A stretch of 10,508 bases of DNA from Spirosoma fluviale (GTDB lineage: Bacteria; Bacteroidota; Bacteroidia; Cytophagales; Spirosomataceae), in the NCBI GenBank assembly GCA_945906915.1, contig CAMDSI010000063.1:1-10508 (forward strand), read 5' to 3'. Position 1 is the stretch's first letter. Each line of letters opens with the position of its first letter. Under the pieces are notes generated by a model that saw only the letters and a list, made by a program, of their open reading frames with translations, was not told the origin of the DNA and ran no database searches. The position numbers were made by a program, and so were the translations under genes. Below, piece by piece: positions 1-8,316 of this stretch.

Positions 1-969
1 TTTGGCCTAATTACCTATGTCCGGAATAAACTCTATGACTGGGGAATTTTGTCTGCTAGCTCATTTGAAAAGCCTCGAATTATTGTGGTGGGTAACCTAG
101 CGGTAGGCGGAACGGGAAAGAGTCCTTTAGTGACTTATTTAGTCCAAAATTGGCGTACAGGTGATCGATTAGGCATATTGAGCCGTGGTTATGGTCGTAA
201 AACAAAGGGGTATATAGAGGTGAAAGTGGAATCGACGGCAGAAGAGGTGGGGGATGAACCTTTGGCCTATAAAATGGTATTTCCTGAGCTGCCAGTAGCT
301 GTTTGTGAAAAGCGAACACTAGGAGTTCAAGAAATGCCAGAAGTGGATGTGTTAATTTTGGATGACGCTTTTCAACATCGTTCGATAAGAGGTTCTGTCA
401 ATTTGGTTTGTTCTACCTTCTCACAGCCCTTTTATAGTGATTCTATGCTGCCTCAGGGACGTTTACGGGAGTCTGCTAAAGGAATTAAACGAGCTGATGC
501 GGTCATCGTGACGCGTTGTCCGTCCATTTTAACGAAGGAGCAGAAATCTAATTTTGCGCAGGGCGTTTTGCGTAATTCGAGAGAGGAGAAGCCGATATTT
601 TATACGAGTGTTCGTTATGGGAAACCGGTGGGACCTCGTGAGCATTTACCTACGAAATGGTGCTTATTTGCCGGCATTGCAGATCCTCAACCCTTTTTCT
701 TAGCGTCGGCCTCCTTAGGTCAGGTGTTAGAAGAGGTGGTTTACAAGGATCACCATAAATATACCGAAATAGAATTACTGGAATTTGAACAACAGGCGAA
801 AAACATGTCAGGCGATGAAGGTTTTTTGACTACGTACAAGGATTTTGTAAGGTTTCAGGCTCACTTAGGCGCTATGCCTAATTTAGCGAACCATTTATAT
901 TATTTGCCGATGGAAATGTATTTCATCGATCAGGAAGATCAGTTTTGGGACTGGTTAGGAAAAAATTAA
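1..969 (+). CDS. lpxK: Tetraacyldisaccharide 4'-kinase, 5' end cut by window edge
   Basis: LpxK phosphorylates the 4' position of the tetraacyl disaccharide 1-phosphate to make lipid IVA, a late step of lipid A synthesis at the cytoplasmic face of the inner membrane. The frame is open from base 1: codons before the TTG at 49 read FGLITYVRNKLYDWGI, which fits the LpxK N-terminus next to its membrane helix, so TTG 49 is not the start and perhaps 10-20 residues are missing. The P-loop GNLAVGGTGKSP is at 91-126 and matches the GNxxxGGTGKTP form of LpxK. Also visible are GDEPLAYK (bases 253-276) and LDDAFQHR (358-381), the Bacteroidota version of the DDxxQH motif. The 322 residues present are close to the usual family length. 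It ends in TAA 9 bases before the porin gene. No frameshift is seen. Identification is secure. Confidence 0.95.
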   Translation, partial: FGLITYVRNKLYDWGILSASSFEKPRIIVVGNLAVGGTGKSPLVTYLVQNWRTGDRLGILSRGYGRKTKGYIEVKVESTAEEVGDEPLAYKMVFPELPVAVCEKRTLGVQEMPEVDVLILDDAFQHRSIRGSVNLVCSTFSQPFYSDSMLPQGRLRESAKGIKRADAVIVTRCPSILTKEQKSNFAQGVLRNSREEKPIFYTSVRYGKPVGPREHLPTKWCLFAGIADPQPFFLASASLGQVLEEVVYKDHHKYTEIELLEFEQQAKNMSGDEGFLTTYKDFVRFQAHLGAMPNLANHLYYLPMEMYFIDQEDQFWDWLGKN

Positions 970-978
970 ATTTGTAGA

Positions 979-2937
979 GTGAAATATAGACTGTTATTTC
1001 TTTTCATGGTTATCGGGTTTTCGCCTGCTTTTGCGCAGAATTTGCGGTCTGCCGGTGGACGAGGAATGAGTGATCCCAATGCATTTCCAGATCCCATGGC
1101 GCCAAGAGATCCGAATGCACCGAAACCGGTTGCGAATGGAAAATCGGGTCGTGCGGCATTGGATGACTCTACAAAAATGATTTATGGGCCCCAAACAACG
1201 GCTTTTTTTCTGGAAGAGGATGTATTGAATGGAAGAGGAGCGAAGAATTCCATAGACACGAGTTTGCACCTTTTTCACCGCTATTTATTTCAAGAAAGAG
1301 CTAGTTTTTTAACGGCTCATTTAGGAAATGAAGGTACGGCAGTTAGAAATGTATTTGTAAAGCGTCCTGAGCAAATAGGATCGCAAATGGGTTATAACGC
1401 TTATATGCCGTATGCCTTTGCGACGGATGAGGTGAAGTATTACCAAACAAGATCCCCTTATTCCGATGTGGAGTATTATTTAGGGGCGGGAGACCAAACG
1501 AGATTAAATTTTACTTTTGCTCGAAATATCGATTCACTTTGGAATATGGGTTTTGAGATTCAGAGACAAGTTTCTGATAAGTTTTTGACAGATCAAAAAT
1601 ACAAGTCAGGGAATCAAACCCTGACAGAGCAATGGGGAGTATTGTTTCAAACCAATTACCGAACACGCAATAACCGCTACCGCCTGCTATCCCACTTGAA
1701 TTATTTTGATATGGGTATTCAGGATCAAGGCGGAGTTCAATTGTTGAATGGCTTAGATCCGACTTCAGCCTTGAAATACACGGATAACGGTGCCTTATTT
1801 GCTACCTCCGGTGCACAGTCAAATGATTCTTTTATTAAGTTCCATTTTTATCATGAGTTCATTGGCTTTAAAGGATTGCAGTTTTTTCAACGCATCGACG
1901 TAGAAAACCGTACGGCAAAATTTAGGGACATGGATTTTGCAACGAACCTGAATAAGAATTATTACGCTAAAAATTACGGAACACAAACAGATTCCCTTTA
2001 CAACGAAAATCAATGGCAATCATATGCACACCAGACGGGTTTCAAAGGGATATTTAGAGGTTTTACTTACCGTACCTATTTTAAACAGCGTTATTGGGAT
2101 GTGAATAACCCGATGGCCGGTTTGCAACGGAATCGATTAGAGAATTATGTGGGATTATTTCTACAGCAGAAATTTAATGACAAGATTGACTTTACGGCGG
2201 ACGGAGAATACTTGCTAGGATCAGATTACCGATTGCAGGCGAATTTTATATCTCCTTTCTTTCAGGTAAAGGCGAGCCGGACGTCGATCAGTCCATCTGT
2301 AGCTTCAAATTGGACCTATAATGCAGCCTTCCGTTGGGATCAATCGTTTGATAATGTGTTATTTGACGAATTAACGGGGTCATTGAACCTTCAGCGTAAA
2401 AATCTTTATTTCCGTCCTACCGCAACGATTCAACGGATTGGAAATTATGCCTATTTTGATACCTTGTCTACGGCTAAACAAGCAAAAGATGCTATAGGGG
2501 TATTCAGAACAGGTTTTTCAGCCGGTGGAATTCACGGTAAATTTGAATGGTCTACTTTAATCCTAGCTAATACGAAGACGGGTCCAGATGTGATTCGGAT
2601 GCCCGCATTAGTGGCTAATGCGAATCTTGCCCTGAATGTGCAGTACAAGAAGTTATTGTACATGCAGTTTGGTTTAGATATTCAACATCAGACAGCCTAT
2701 TATGCAGATGCCTATATGCCTACGATGCAGCAATATCACCTGCAAGACCGCTATGAAATCCCAGCTTTTGTACAGGCTGATGCCTATCTTACCTTACGAA
2801 TTAATCGAGTTAGACTCTTCTTTAAAATGCAGAATGTTACACAAGGATTGTTAAATTCGAATTATTATACCGCCTACTTACATCCAGCTATGGGTCGTTC
2901 CTTTGGTTATGGAGTTCGTTGGCTTTTATTTGATTAA
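979..2937 (+). CDS. Putative outer-membrane porin (Bacteroidota Porin_10-like)
   Basis: The 652-residue product is predicted to be an outer-membrane beta-barrel; its substrate is unknown. The chosen GTG start gives a clear Sec signal peptide: Lys/Arg, then the hydrophobic LLFLFMVIGF, then a site after AFA (residue 19). The next in-frame ATG would remove the basic n-region. Mature residues 32-50 are Pro-rich with DPNAF, DPMAP and DPNAP units, probably a linker. From about residue 61 the pattern DDSTKMIYGPQTT, IDTSLHLFHRY and LGNEGTAVRNVF resembles the Bacteroidota 'putative porin' family (PF14121, from memory). The rest is rich in alternating aromatic and polar residues, as in amphipathic beta strands, and ends in GYGVRWLLFD. 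There is no lipoprotein Cys, plug domain or TonB box. It lies 9 bases after lpxK and 23 bases before the subunit 3 gene, so co-transcription is likely. The family call is good; transport activity is inferred. Confidence 0.85.
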   Translation: MKYRLLFLFMVIGFSPAFAQNLRSAGGRGMSDPNAFPDPMAPRDPNAPKPVANGKSGRAALDDSTKMIYGPQTTAFFLEEDVLNGRGAKNSIDTSLHLFHRYLFQERASFLTAHLGNEGTAVRNVFVKRPEQIGSQMGYNAYMPYAFATDEVKYYQTRSPYSDVEYYLGAGDQTRLNFTFARNIDSLWNMGFEIQRQVSDKFLTDQKYKSGNQTLTEQWGVLFQTNYRTRNNRYRLLSHLNYFDMGIQDQGGVQLLNGLDPTSALKYTDNGALFATSGAQSNDSFIKFHFYHEFIGFKGLQFFQRIDVENRTAKFRDMDFATNLNKNYYAKNYGTQTDSLYNENQWQSYAHQTGFKGIFRGFTYRTYFKQRYWDVNNPMAGLQRNRLENYVGLFLQQKFNDKIDFTADGEYLLGSDYRLQANFISPFFQVKASRTSISPSVASNWTYNAAFRWDQSFDNVLFDELTGSLNLQRKNLYFRPTATIQRIGNYAYFDTLSTAKQAKDAIGVFRTGFSAGGIHGKFEWSTLILANTKTGPDVIRMPALVANANLALNVQYKKLLYMQFGLDIQHQTAYYADAYMPTMQQYHLQDRYEIPAFVQADAYLTLRINRVRLFFKMQNVTQGLLNSNYYTAYLHPAMGRSFGYGVRWLLFD

Positions 2938-2960
2938 GAAATAGTAAACCTAAAATACAT

Positions 2961-3449
2961 ATGAATACGATTTCACGCCGAAATTGGGTGAAGGGAATGG
3001 CACTGGCTACCTTAGGCAGTGTTGTTTTTACTGACCTTAAAGCAGCTGATGCGCCTATAATTCAGTGGAGCGCTGACCAAGATTCTCTATTAAATAACTG
3101 GATGGGGGTAATTATACCTGAGTCAAGCATTCCTGGAGCTGTTTCATTAGGCGTTCCTGCCTTTGTGAAGACCATGTTGAAGGATTGTTATGAGCCGAAA
3201 ACGTCTGAAAACCTGGTAAAGGCTTTAGCCGCTTTACCTACCATAGACAAAGTTTCTGAGTCAGAAAAAGAACAAGTATTTTTCCAAATTGAACAAGGCA
3301 AAATGGGAGTTGATGCTCAAAAAGCCATAGCAACCCTAAAAGGACTGACCATTCGCGGTTATATGACAACTGAATACGTGATGGTGAATCACTTAAACTA
3401 TGTGATGGCACCTGGATTTTTCAATGGCTGTGAACCTCTAAAAAAATAA
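2961..3449 (+). CDS. Gluconate 2-dehydrogenase subunit 3 family protein, Tat-exported
   Basis: This 162-residue protein resembles the small subunit (PF13618 type, from memory) of membrane or periplasmic FAD-dependent sugar dehydrogenases, which helps the large flavoprotein fold and carries it across the inner membrane. The N-terminus has a twin-arginine motif, SRRNWVK (residues 5-11), a hydrophobic stretch to about residue 23 and a likely cleavage site near LKA-AD (residues 26-30). The segment WMGVIIPESSIPGAVSLGVPAF fits the family signature (I-I-P-x-x-x-x-P-G-A). The ATG at 2961 places the RR motif correctly. It sits 8 bases upstream of a GMC oxidoreductase with no signal peptide of its own, the usual arrangement for this pair. 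No cytochrome c subunit gene is adjacent. The substrate cannot be read from the sequence, and gluconate is only the name of the founding family member. Confidence 0.88.
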   Translation: MNTISRRNWVKGMALATLGSVVFTDLKAADAPIIQWSADQDSLLNNWMGVIIPESSIPGAVSLGVPAFVKTMLKDCYEPKTSENLVKALAALPTIDKVSESEKEQVFFQIEQGKMGVDAQKAIATLKGLTIRGYMTTEYVMVNHLNYVMAPGFFNGCEPLKK

Positions 3450-3457
3450 ACCGACGA

Positions 3458-5164
3458 ATGAATATTTTAAATAACGCAGAAAAACGCACCTATGGTGCAA
3501 TTGTGATAGGTTCTGGTATGGCTGGCGGCTGGGCTGCTAAAGAATTTTGTGATAAAGGAATTAAGACGTTGGTGCTCGAAAGAGGTCGCCTGGTGACACA
3601 TAATGAAGATTATCCGACTACGCTGATGAGTCCCTGGGAATTCGAACACCGCGGACAATTAACGAAAGAGGAAGTGGCCGAGAACCCGATTATATCCAAA
3701 TGCTATGCTTTCAGAGAAGATGCGAAGCACTTTTTTGTCAAAGATAAGGAGCATCCTTACATTCAAGACAAGCCATTTGACTGGATTCGTGGCTACCAAA
3801 CAGGCGGTAAATCGCTTATGTGGGCTCGCCAAACTCAGCGTTGGTCTCAACTAGATTTTGATGGTCCAGCACGTGATGGATTTGCGGTGCCTTGGCCGAT
3901 CACCTACAAGGAAATAGATCCTTGGTATTCCTATGTGGAACATTTTGCTGGAATTTCTGGGACTAAGGATGGTTTAGATTCTTTGCCAGATGGAGATTTT
4001 TTGCCTCCGATGGAATTGACTTGCGTGGAGAAACATTTCCAAAAAGAAATGAAGCGTTTATACTCGGATCGCCATGTGATCATCGGTCGTTGCGCACACT
4101 TAACGGAGCCGCGTGATATTCATATTCAACAGGGACGCGGAACGTGTTTGGGACGTAATTTATGCCAAAGAGGTTGCCCTTACGGCGGTTACTTCAGTGC
4201 AAATTCCTCTACTTTACCTTGGGCAGCGAAGACGGGTAATATGACCCTGAGAACAGATTCAGTGGTTCATTCGATCATTTATGATGAAAAGAAACAGAAG
4301 GCGGTAGGTGTTCGCGTGGTAGATGCGCACACAAAAGAAATGGTGGAATATTACGCTAAGGTTATTTTTGTGACGGCAGCTGCTATCAATACAAACTTGA
4401 TCTTATTGAATTCGAAATCAGCTCGTTTCCCGAATGGATTAGGAAACGACAGTGGTTTATTAGGAACGCACGTGGCTTTCCACAATTACCGCGCCTCTTT
4501 ATCGGCGGAATACGAAGGATTATTAGATTTTAAAACAGCTGGCGGTCGTCCTAATTCAGGTTATATTCCGCGTTTCAGAAATTTATACAAGCAAGAAACG
4601 AACTTCTTACGTGGTTATGCGGCGGGTATGAGTGGTGGAAGAGGAACACACGCTGACCAAAGCTCCGTAGGAGAAAGCTTGAAGAATTCGTTATTGAATC
4701 CCAAATGGTCGAACTGGTACGCTGGATCGCACATGATGGGGGAGACGATTCCGAAGGAAAGTAATAAAGTGACTTTGGACGCTACAAAAAAGGATGACTG
4801 GGGAATGCCTTTATTGCACATGGACGTGAGCTACGATAATAACGATGATCTAATGGTCAAAGACTTTATCGATCAATTCACAGAGATGTACGAGAAAGCC
4901 GGCTTTAAGAACATCAAAACGCGCGATACGCATGCTCCAGCTGGATTAGATATTCACGAGATGGGTGGCGTTCGAATGGGTTCAGATCCGAAGACATCAC
5001 TTCTAAATAAGTGGAACCAACTGCACCACGTGAAAAACGTTTTCGTGACGGACGGGGCTTGTATGACCTCTACTTCTACTCAAAACCCTTCATTAACGTA
5101 TATGGTCTTCACGGCGCGTGCGGTTGATTTTGCGGTAAAAGAAATGAAAAAAGGAAATCTGTAA
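3458..5164 (+). CDS. GMC-family FAD-dependent oxidoreductase, dehydrogenase large subunit
   Basis: The 568-residue product probably oxidises an alcohol or sugar substrate in the periplasm. The Rossmann FAD site is GSGMAG (residues 18-23), with the ribose-binding acidic residue at E41 (LVLERG). The GMC C-terminal domain has HEMGGVRMG, where H500 aligns with the catalytic His of the family, and TQNPSLTYM, where N543 aligns with the second active-site residue (Asn in choline oxidase, His in glucose oxidase). Cysteines 230, 236 and 240 form C-X5-C-X3-C within GTCLGRNLCQRGCPYGG. That spacing is the one I recall for the [3Fe-4S] cluster of bacterial FAD-glucose dehydrogenases, so direct electron transfer to a cytochrome or quinone is more likely than oxygen use. 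There is no signal peptide; export with the Tat-targeted small subunit just upstream is inferred. Its TAA overlaps the ATG of the next gene by one base. The substrate is unknown. Confidence 0.9.
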   Translation: MNILNNAEKRTYGAIVIGSGMAGGWAAKEFCDKGIKTLVLERGRLVTHNEDYPTTLMSPWEFEHRGQLTKEEVAENPIISKCYAFREDAKHFFVKDKEHPYIQDKPFDWIRGYQTGGKSLMWARQTQRWSQLDFDGPARDGFAVPWPITYKEIDPWYSYVEHFAGISGTKDGLDSLPDGDFLPPMELTCVEKHFQKEMKRLYSDRHVIIGRCAHLTEPRDIHIQQGRGTCLGRNLCQRGCPYGGYFSANSSTLPWAAKTGNMTLRTDSVVHSIIYDEKKQKAVGVRVVDAHTKEMVEYYAKVIFVTAAAINTNLILLNSKSARFPNGLGNDSGLLGTHVAFHNYRASLSAEYEGLLDFKTAGGRPNSGYIPRFRNLYKQETNFLRGYAAGMSGGRGTHADQSSVGESLKNSLLNPKWSNWYAGSHMMGETIPKESNKVTLDATKKDDWGMPLLHMDVSYDNNDDLMVKDFIDQFTEMYEKAGFKNIKTRDTHAPAGLDIHEMGGVRMGSDPKTSLLNKWNQLHHVKNVFVTDGACMTSTSTQNPSLTYMVFTARAVDFAVKEMKKGNL

Positions 5165-7986
5165 TGCAGACATTTTTAGGTAAAACGGCAGATCACCTGT
5201 TCCAAGCACATGGCATGGAAGGGTTGAAAGACATCGCCGTCGTGATGCCCTCGCAACGGGGTATACTTTACCTGAAAAAAGAATTAGCGATTCGAGGGGA
5301 TAGGCCATTTCTATCTCCGGCCTTTTTTACCATCGAGGAATTTGCGCTGCAAATGACAGATTCGGTTTTAGAGGATCCGATTGATTTATTGTTCGAAGCC
5401 TATGCCTGTTTTAGGGAGGTGGATCCTAAGATTGATTTTGACCGCTTTGTGACCTGGGGCCAACTGATGTTAAAGGATTTTGATACCCTCGACCTTTATT
5501 TAGTGGATCCTATGGCTTTATTCTCCTTTCTTTCGGAGGCAAAGTCGATCGAACGTTGGGGGCAAGAATATGGCCAGGAACATTCGGATGAATGGATTAC
5601 GGCTAATACCTCCGCCTATTTTAAGTTATACGACTCGCTTTTAGAGGTCTATATTCGGCTGAAAAGTCGTTTGGAAACGAAAGGAACTACTTACCGGGGG
5701 CTCGCTTACCGCAAACTAGTGGAGTTGTTAGAGGCGGGGAAATCACTCGGTTTTAAGCAGATCTATTTTGTCGGTTTTAATGCGTTGTCCAAATCGGAGG
5801 AAAGCATCATTCGCTTGTTATTGAAGGAGAATGTGGCGCAGACGCTTTGGGATGCAGATGAATATTATGTAAAGAATAGGCATCATCGGGCTGGAAATTG
5901 GTTACGAGAGTATTCTAATCCTGTCAATCCGGGGTATTTGTCGCGTGGACCTTTTCATTGGATGGAACGGGATTTGTTAGAAAAACCGAAAGAGGTGGAG
6001 ATTGTGGGTTTAGCGAATCCGTCGGCCCAGATTTTTGTGGCTTTAGAGCAAATTCGAGCTTGGCAAAGTGAACATGGCGATGTAGAACAGGTGGCCTTGG
6101 TTTTAGGCGACGAAAGCCTTTTGGATTCACTAATGCCTTATTTAGGGGAGTTCAAAGATCGCCTCAATATCACGATGGGTTATTCGTTGAAGAAGGCCCA
6201 AGTGTTTTCGCTGATCGAAATGTGGTGGGCCTTGGTGCCTTTGGAAAAATATGCGATTGCATTAGTTAAGTCTTTGAAAGAGCATCCTTTAATGCAATCT
6301 ATAAAGGTACCTGCCTGGAAAGAGACAGATTTATATCTCTCACAAGTTCCGAGCGGGGGTAACATTTTTATTCCATCTTCTTCTAGTTTCGAAGATTGCC
6401 TGAAAGCATTGATTCGCCTGTTAACGGATATACTTTACAAAACAGATAAGGACGATTGGGATGCGGAATCGCAGGCGATTTTGCAGGCTTTGGCCGTGTT
6501 AGATAAGCTGGAAGAGATCGCTCAAGCGAATTCCTTTATTTCCGTAAAAAGTGGTCAGACGCTCTGCAAACAAATGTTGCAACAGCAGAAGATGACTTTT
6601 GAGGGGGCAGAAAACCGGTCCTTGCACGTCATGGGATTACTCGAGACGCGGACTTTGGACTTTGACCGGGTGATTGTTCTCTCGTTGAATGAAGGCAGTT
6701 TGCCGGGAACGCGGAAGCGCGAAAGTTTGATACCCGTCGATATTGCGAATATGGCGGCTTTTTCGCTGCCTACATTTACGCAAGCGGATGCGGTGACGAG
6801 TTATCACTTTTATCGATTATTGCAGCGGCCTAAGGAGGTGATGTTAGTGTATGTACAAAATGATTCTTCTGCTAAAGAAGTGAGTCGTTTTATACGTCAG
6901 ATTCGCTATGATTGGGCCAAAAAGAATCCACACTTGATTTTGCGCGAGCCAGCCGTGAAATTTAGTTCAGATACCTTGGCGGATGGCGAAGCTGAATTAC
7001 GCATAGAGAAAACACCTGAATTAATTGCTCAAATCAAGGATATTTTAGCGAATCGAGGGTTATCCCCTTCATCGGTAGCGATGTTTTCCAGCTGTTCTTT
7101 GAAGTATTATTTCTCTCAAATTGTCAACCTGCAACAAGAGAAACAGCGGGACGATGAAATGGGGGCGGATGTGTTTGGGACCTGGGTGCATAAGGTGTTG
7201 GAAATTTTAGATCGACGTTTAATTTCAACCGGTGGATGGGAGGATGCGCTTTCGGTAGCTCAAAAGAAAGAGTTAATCGCCCCTTTATTAGCTGAGGCGA
7301 TGGAGGATATAAAGGAGCGAGAGGGAAATTTTGAGGTGGAGAAAGGCTTTAATTATGTACTTCAGGAGGTGGCCAAAACCTTATTAGGAAGCTATTTCGA
7401 GGAATCAGCGTCTTGGTATGAAGATCGTATTCAACTTTTGGCGGTGGAGGAAGTGGTGGAAACCAGAATTTCAGTGCCTGTGGGCTCCGAGATGTGGCCG
7501 ATACGAATGAAAGGGCGAATTGATCGCATCGATTTGAAAGGAGGTTCAGAATTGCGAATTGTCGATTATAAGACGGGAAAGGTGGAGAAAAAAGACGTTA
7601 ATGCTGGCGAGAGTTTGGCGGGAACCCTGCGTGAGGAGGAACTCAAAGCTAAACTTTTTCAGTTGTGGATGTATAAGTTTTTAGTGACTAAGGAATTACA
7701 AAAAGCTTCTGAAGAACGAATAGGTCCTTTACAGGGTTTGGAATTAGCTAGATTAACTATTCAGCCGGGTATTATCTCTTTTAGAAATTTTTCAGATAAA
7801 TTAATTTCGGCTCCTTTAGAATTCTCAGAGGAAGAAAGCGTGGCATCCTTCCTGCGCGAATCAGAAGAATTGGTTGGTTTTTGGGTGAATTCGTTGATCT
7901 CCACTGAGACAGCTTTTGAAAAAACGGTGAATTTAGACCAATGTACTTACTGTGATTTTACCTCAATTTGCCATCGAAACGTGTAG
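5164..7986 (+). CDS. AddB-like PD-(D/E)XK nuclease with inactive helicase-like N-terminus
   Basis: This 940-residue cytoplasmic protein resembles AddB, the partner of AddA in the helicase-nuclease that processes DNA double-strand ends for recombination. Residues 1 to about 640 are helicase-like: VVMPSQRGILYLKKEL (near residue 26) and GLLETRTLDFDRVIVLSLNEG (residues 491-511) follow the AddB/UvrD fold pattern. No Walker A P-loop is visible near the N-terminus; only FLGKT remains, so ATPase activity is not expected. Residues 640-940 form a RecB-type nuclease: H676 (TWVHK), D787 (GRIDRID), D801 and K803 (VDYKTGK) and a later Gln (LFQLWMYK). Four cysteines, C644 plus C927-X2-C930-X5-C936, give the split iron-sulfur arrangement of AddB and Dna2-type nucleases. 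The ATG overlaps the upstream stop as TAATG, suggesting translational coupling. No addA gene is in the window. The nuclease assignment is firm; the AddB role is inferred. Confidence 0.88.
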   Translation: MQTFLGKTADHLFQAHGMEGLKDIAVVMPSQRGILYLKKELAIRGDRPFLSPAFFTIEEFALQMTDSVLEDPIDLLFEAYACFREVDPKIDFDRFVTWGQLMLKDFDTLDLYLVDPMALFSFLSEAKSIERWGQEYGQEHSDEWITANTSAYFKLYDSLLEVYIRLKSRLETKGTTYRGLAYRKLVELLEAGKSLGFKQIYFVGFNALSKSEESIIRLLLKENVAQTLWDADEYYVKNRHHRAGNWLREYSNPVNPGYLSRGPFHWMERDLLEKPKEVEIVGLANPSAQIFVALEQIRAWQSEHGDVEQVALVLGDESLLDSLMPYLGEFKDRLNITMGYSLKKAQVFSLIEMWWALVPLEKYAIALVKSLKEHPLMQSIKVPAWKETDLYLSQVPSGGNIFIPSSSSFEDCLKALIRLLTDILYKTDKDDWDAESQAILQALAVLDKLEEIAQANSFISVKSGQTLCKQMLQQQKMTFEGAENRSLHVMGLLETRTLDFDRVIVLSLNEGSLPGTRKRESLIPVDIANMAAFSLPTFTQADAVTSYHFYRLLQRPKEVMLVYVQNDSSAKEVSRFIRQIRYDWAKKNPHLILREPAVKFSSDTLADGEAELRIEKTPELIAQIKDILANRGLSPSSVAMFSSCSLKYYFSQIVNLQQEKQRDDEMGADVFGTWVHKVLEILDRRLISTGGWEDALSVAQKKELIAPLLAEAMEDIKEREGNFEVEKGFNYVLQEVAKTLLGSYFEESASWYEDRIQLLAVEEVVETRISVPVGSEMWPIRMKGRIDRIDLKGGSELRIVDYKTGKVEKKDVNAGESLAGTLREEELKAKLFQLWMYKFLVTKELQKASEERIGPLQGLELARLTIQPGIISFRNFSDKLISAPLEFSEEESVASFLRESEELVGFWVNSLISTETAFEKTVNLDQCTYCDFTSICHRNV

Positions 7987-7987
7987 T

Positions 7988-8016
7988 TTGCTGAAAATGA
8001 CTTAATTTTATGCTTT
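7988..8016 (+). promoter_or_regulatory. Possible weak Bacteroidota-type promoter before the SCP2 gene
   Basis: In the 42-base gap after the nuclease gene, a TTG at 7988-7990 (within TTTG) lies 18 bases before TATGCTTT at 8009-8016. This is a partial match to the Bacteroidota -33 TTG / -7 TAnnTTTG pattern, with the -7 box matching about four of six defined bases. The region is very A/T-rich and ends 12 bases before the ATG, leaving only a short leader. It is the only gap in the gene cluster long enough for a promoter with a spacer outside coding sequence. It may mark a separate transcript for the SCP2 gene and mnmE, but a chance match is quite possible. Confidence 0.22.
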
Positions 8017-8028
8017 AATTAATATAAC

Positions 8029-8313
8029 ATGACATTTCAAGAAATCAACGATCGTATTATTGCTTTAGCTGCCCAAAAAGGAGGACAAGGCGTATCTTTT
8101 AAATTTGCCTTCCCAAGCGGCATCATTGTCGTAGGAGCGGACGGTTCTGTTTCGAATGAAAACTTAGATTCAGATTGCACTATCTCCACTACAGAGGAAA
8201 CATTTACTTCGATCTTAAACGGCGAATTAAATTCTATGATGGCCGTAATGACGGGAAAAGTAAAAATCTCTGGCGATATGTCTGTCGCGATGAAATTGAC
8301 GAATTTACTGTAA
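8029..8313 (+). CDS. Small stand-alone SCP2 sterol-binding-domain protein
   Basis: The 94-residue product consists only of an SCP2-like domain (PF02036 type, from memory), a fold with a hydrophobic lipid- or acyl-binding tunnel. The C-terminal half fits the family closely: DCTISTTEETFTSILNGELNSMMAVMTGKVKISGDMSVAMKLTNLL contains the acidic-TIS strand, the helix running to the L-N-G-x-L turn, and the signature M-x-G-K-x-K-I-S-G-D-M ending in a Leu-rich helix (residues about 48-94). The text quotes landmarks only; the key residues are G-K-x-K and G-D-M. No signal peptide or membrane segment is seen, so it should be cytoplasmic. It begins 42 bases after the nuclease gene and ends 3 bases before mnmE, so it is almost certainly co-transcribed with mnmE. 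The ligand is unknown; bacteria seldom have sterols, so an acyl lipid or acyl-CoA is more plausible. No function in tRNA modification is known to me. Confidence 0.82.
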   Translation: MTFQEINDRIIALAAQKGGQGVSFKFAFPSGIIVVGADGSVSNENLDSDCTISTTEETFTSILNGELNSMMAVMTGKVKISGDMSVAMKLTNLL

Positions 8314-8316
8314 TAC

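Noticed and set aside
49..51. TTG codon at 49 as the start of lpxK
   Set aside because: The frame is open to base 1 and the upstream codons encode residues typical of the LpxK N-terminus, so the gene starts outside the window.
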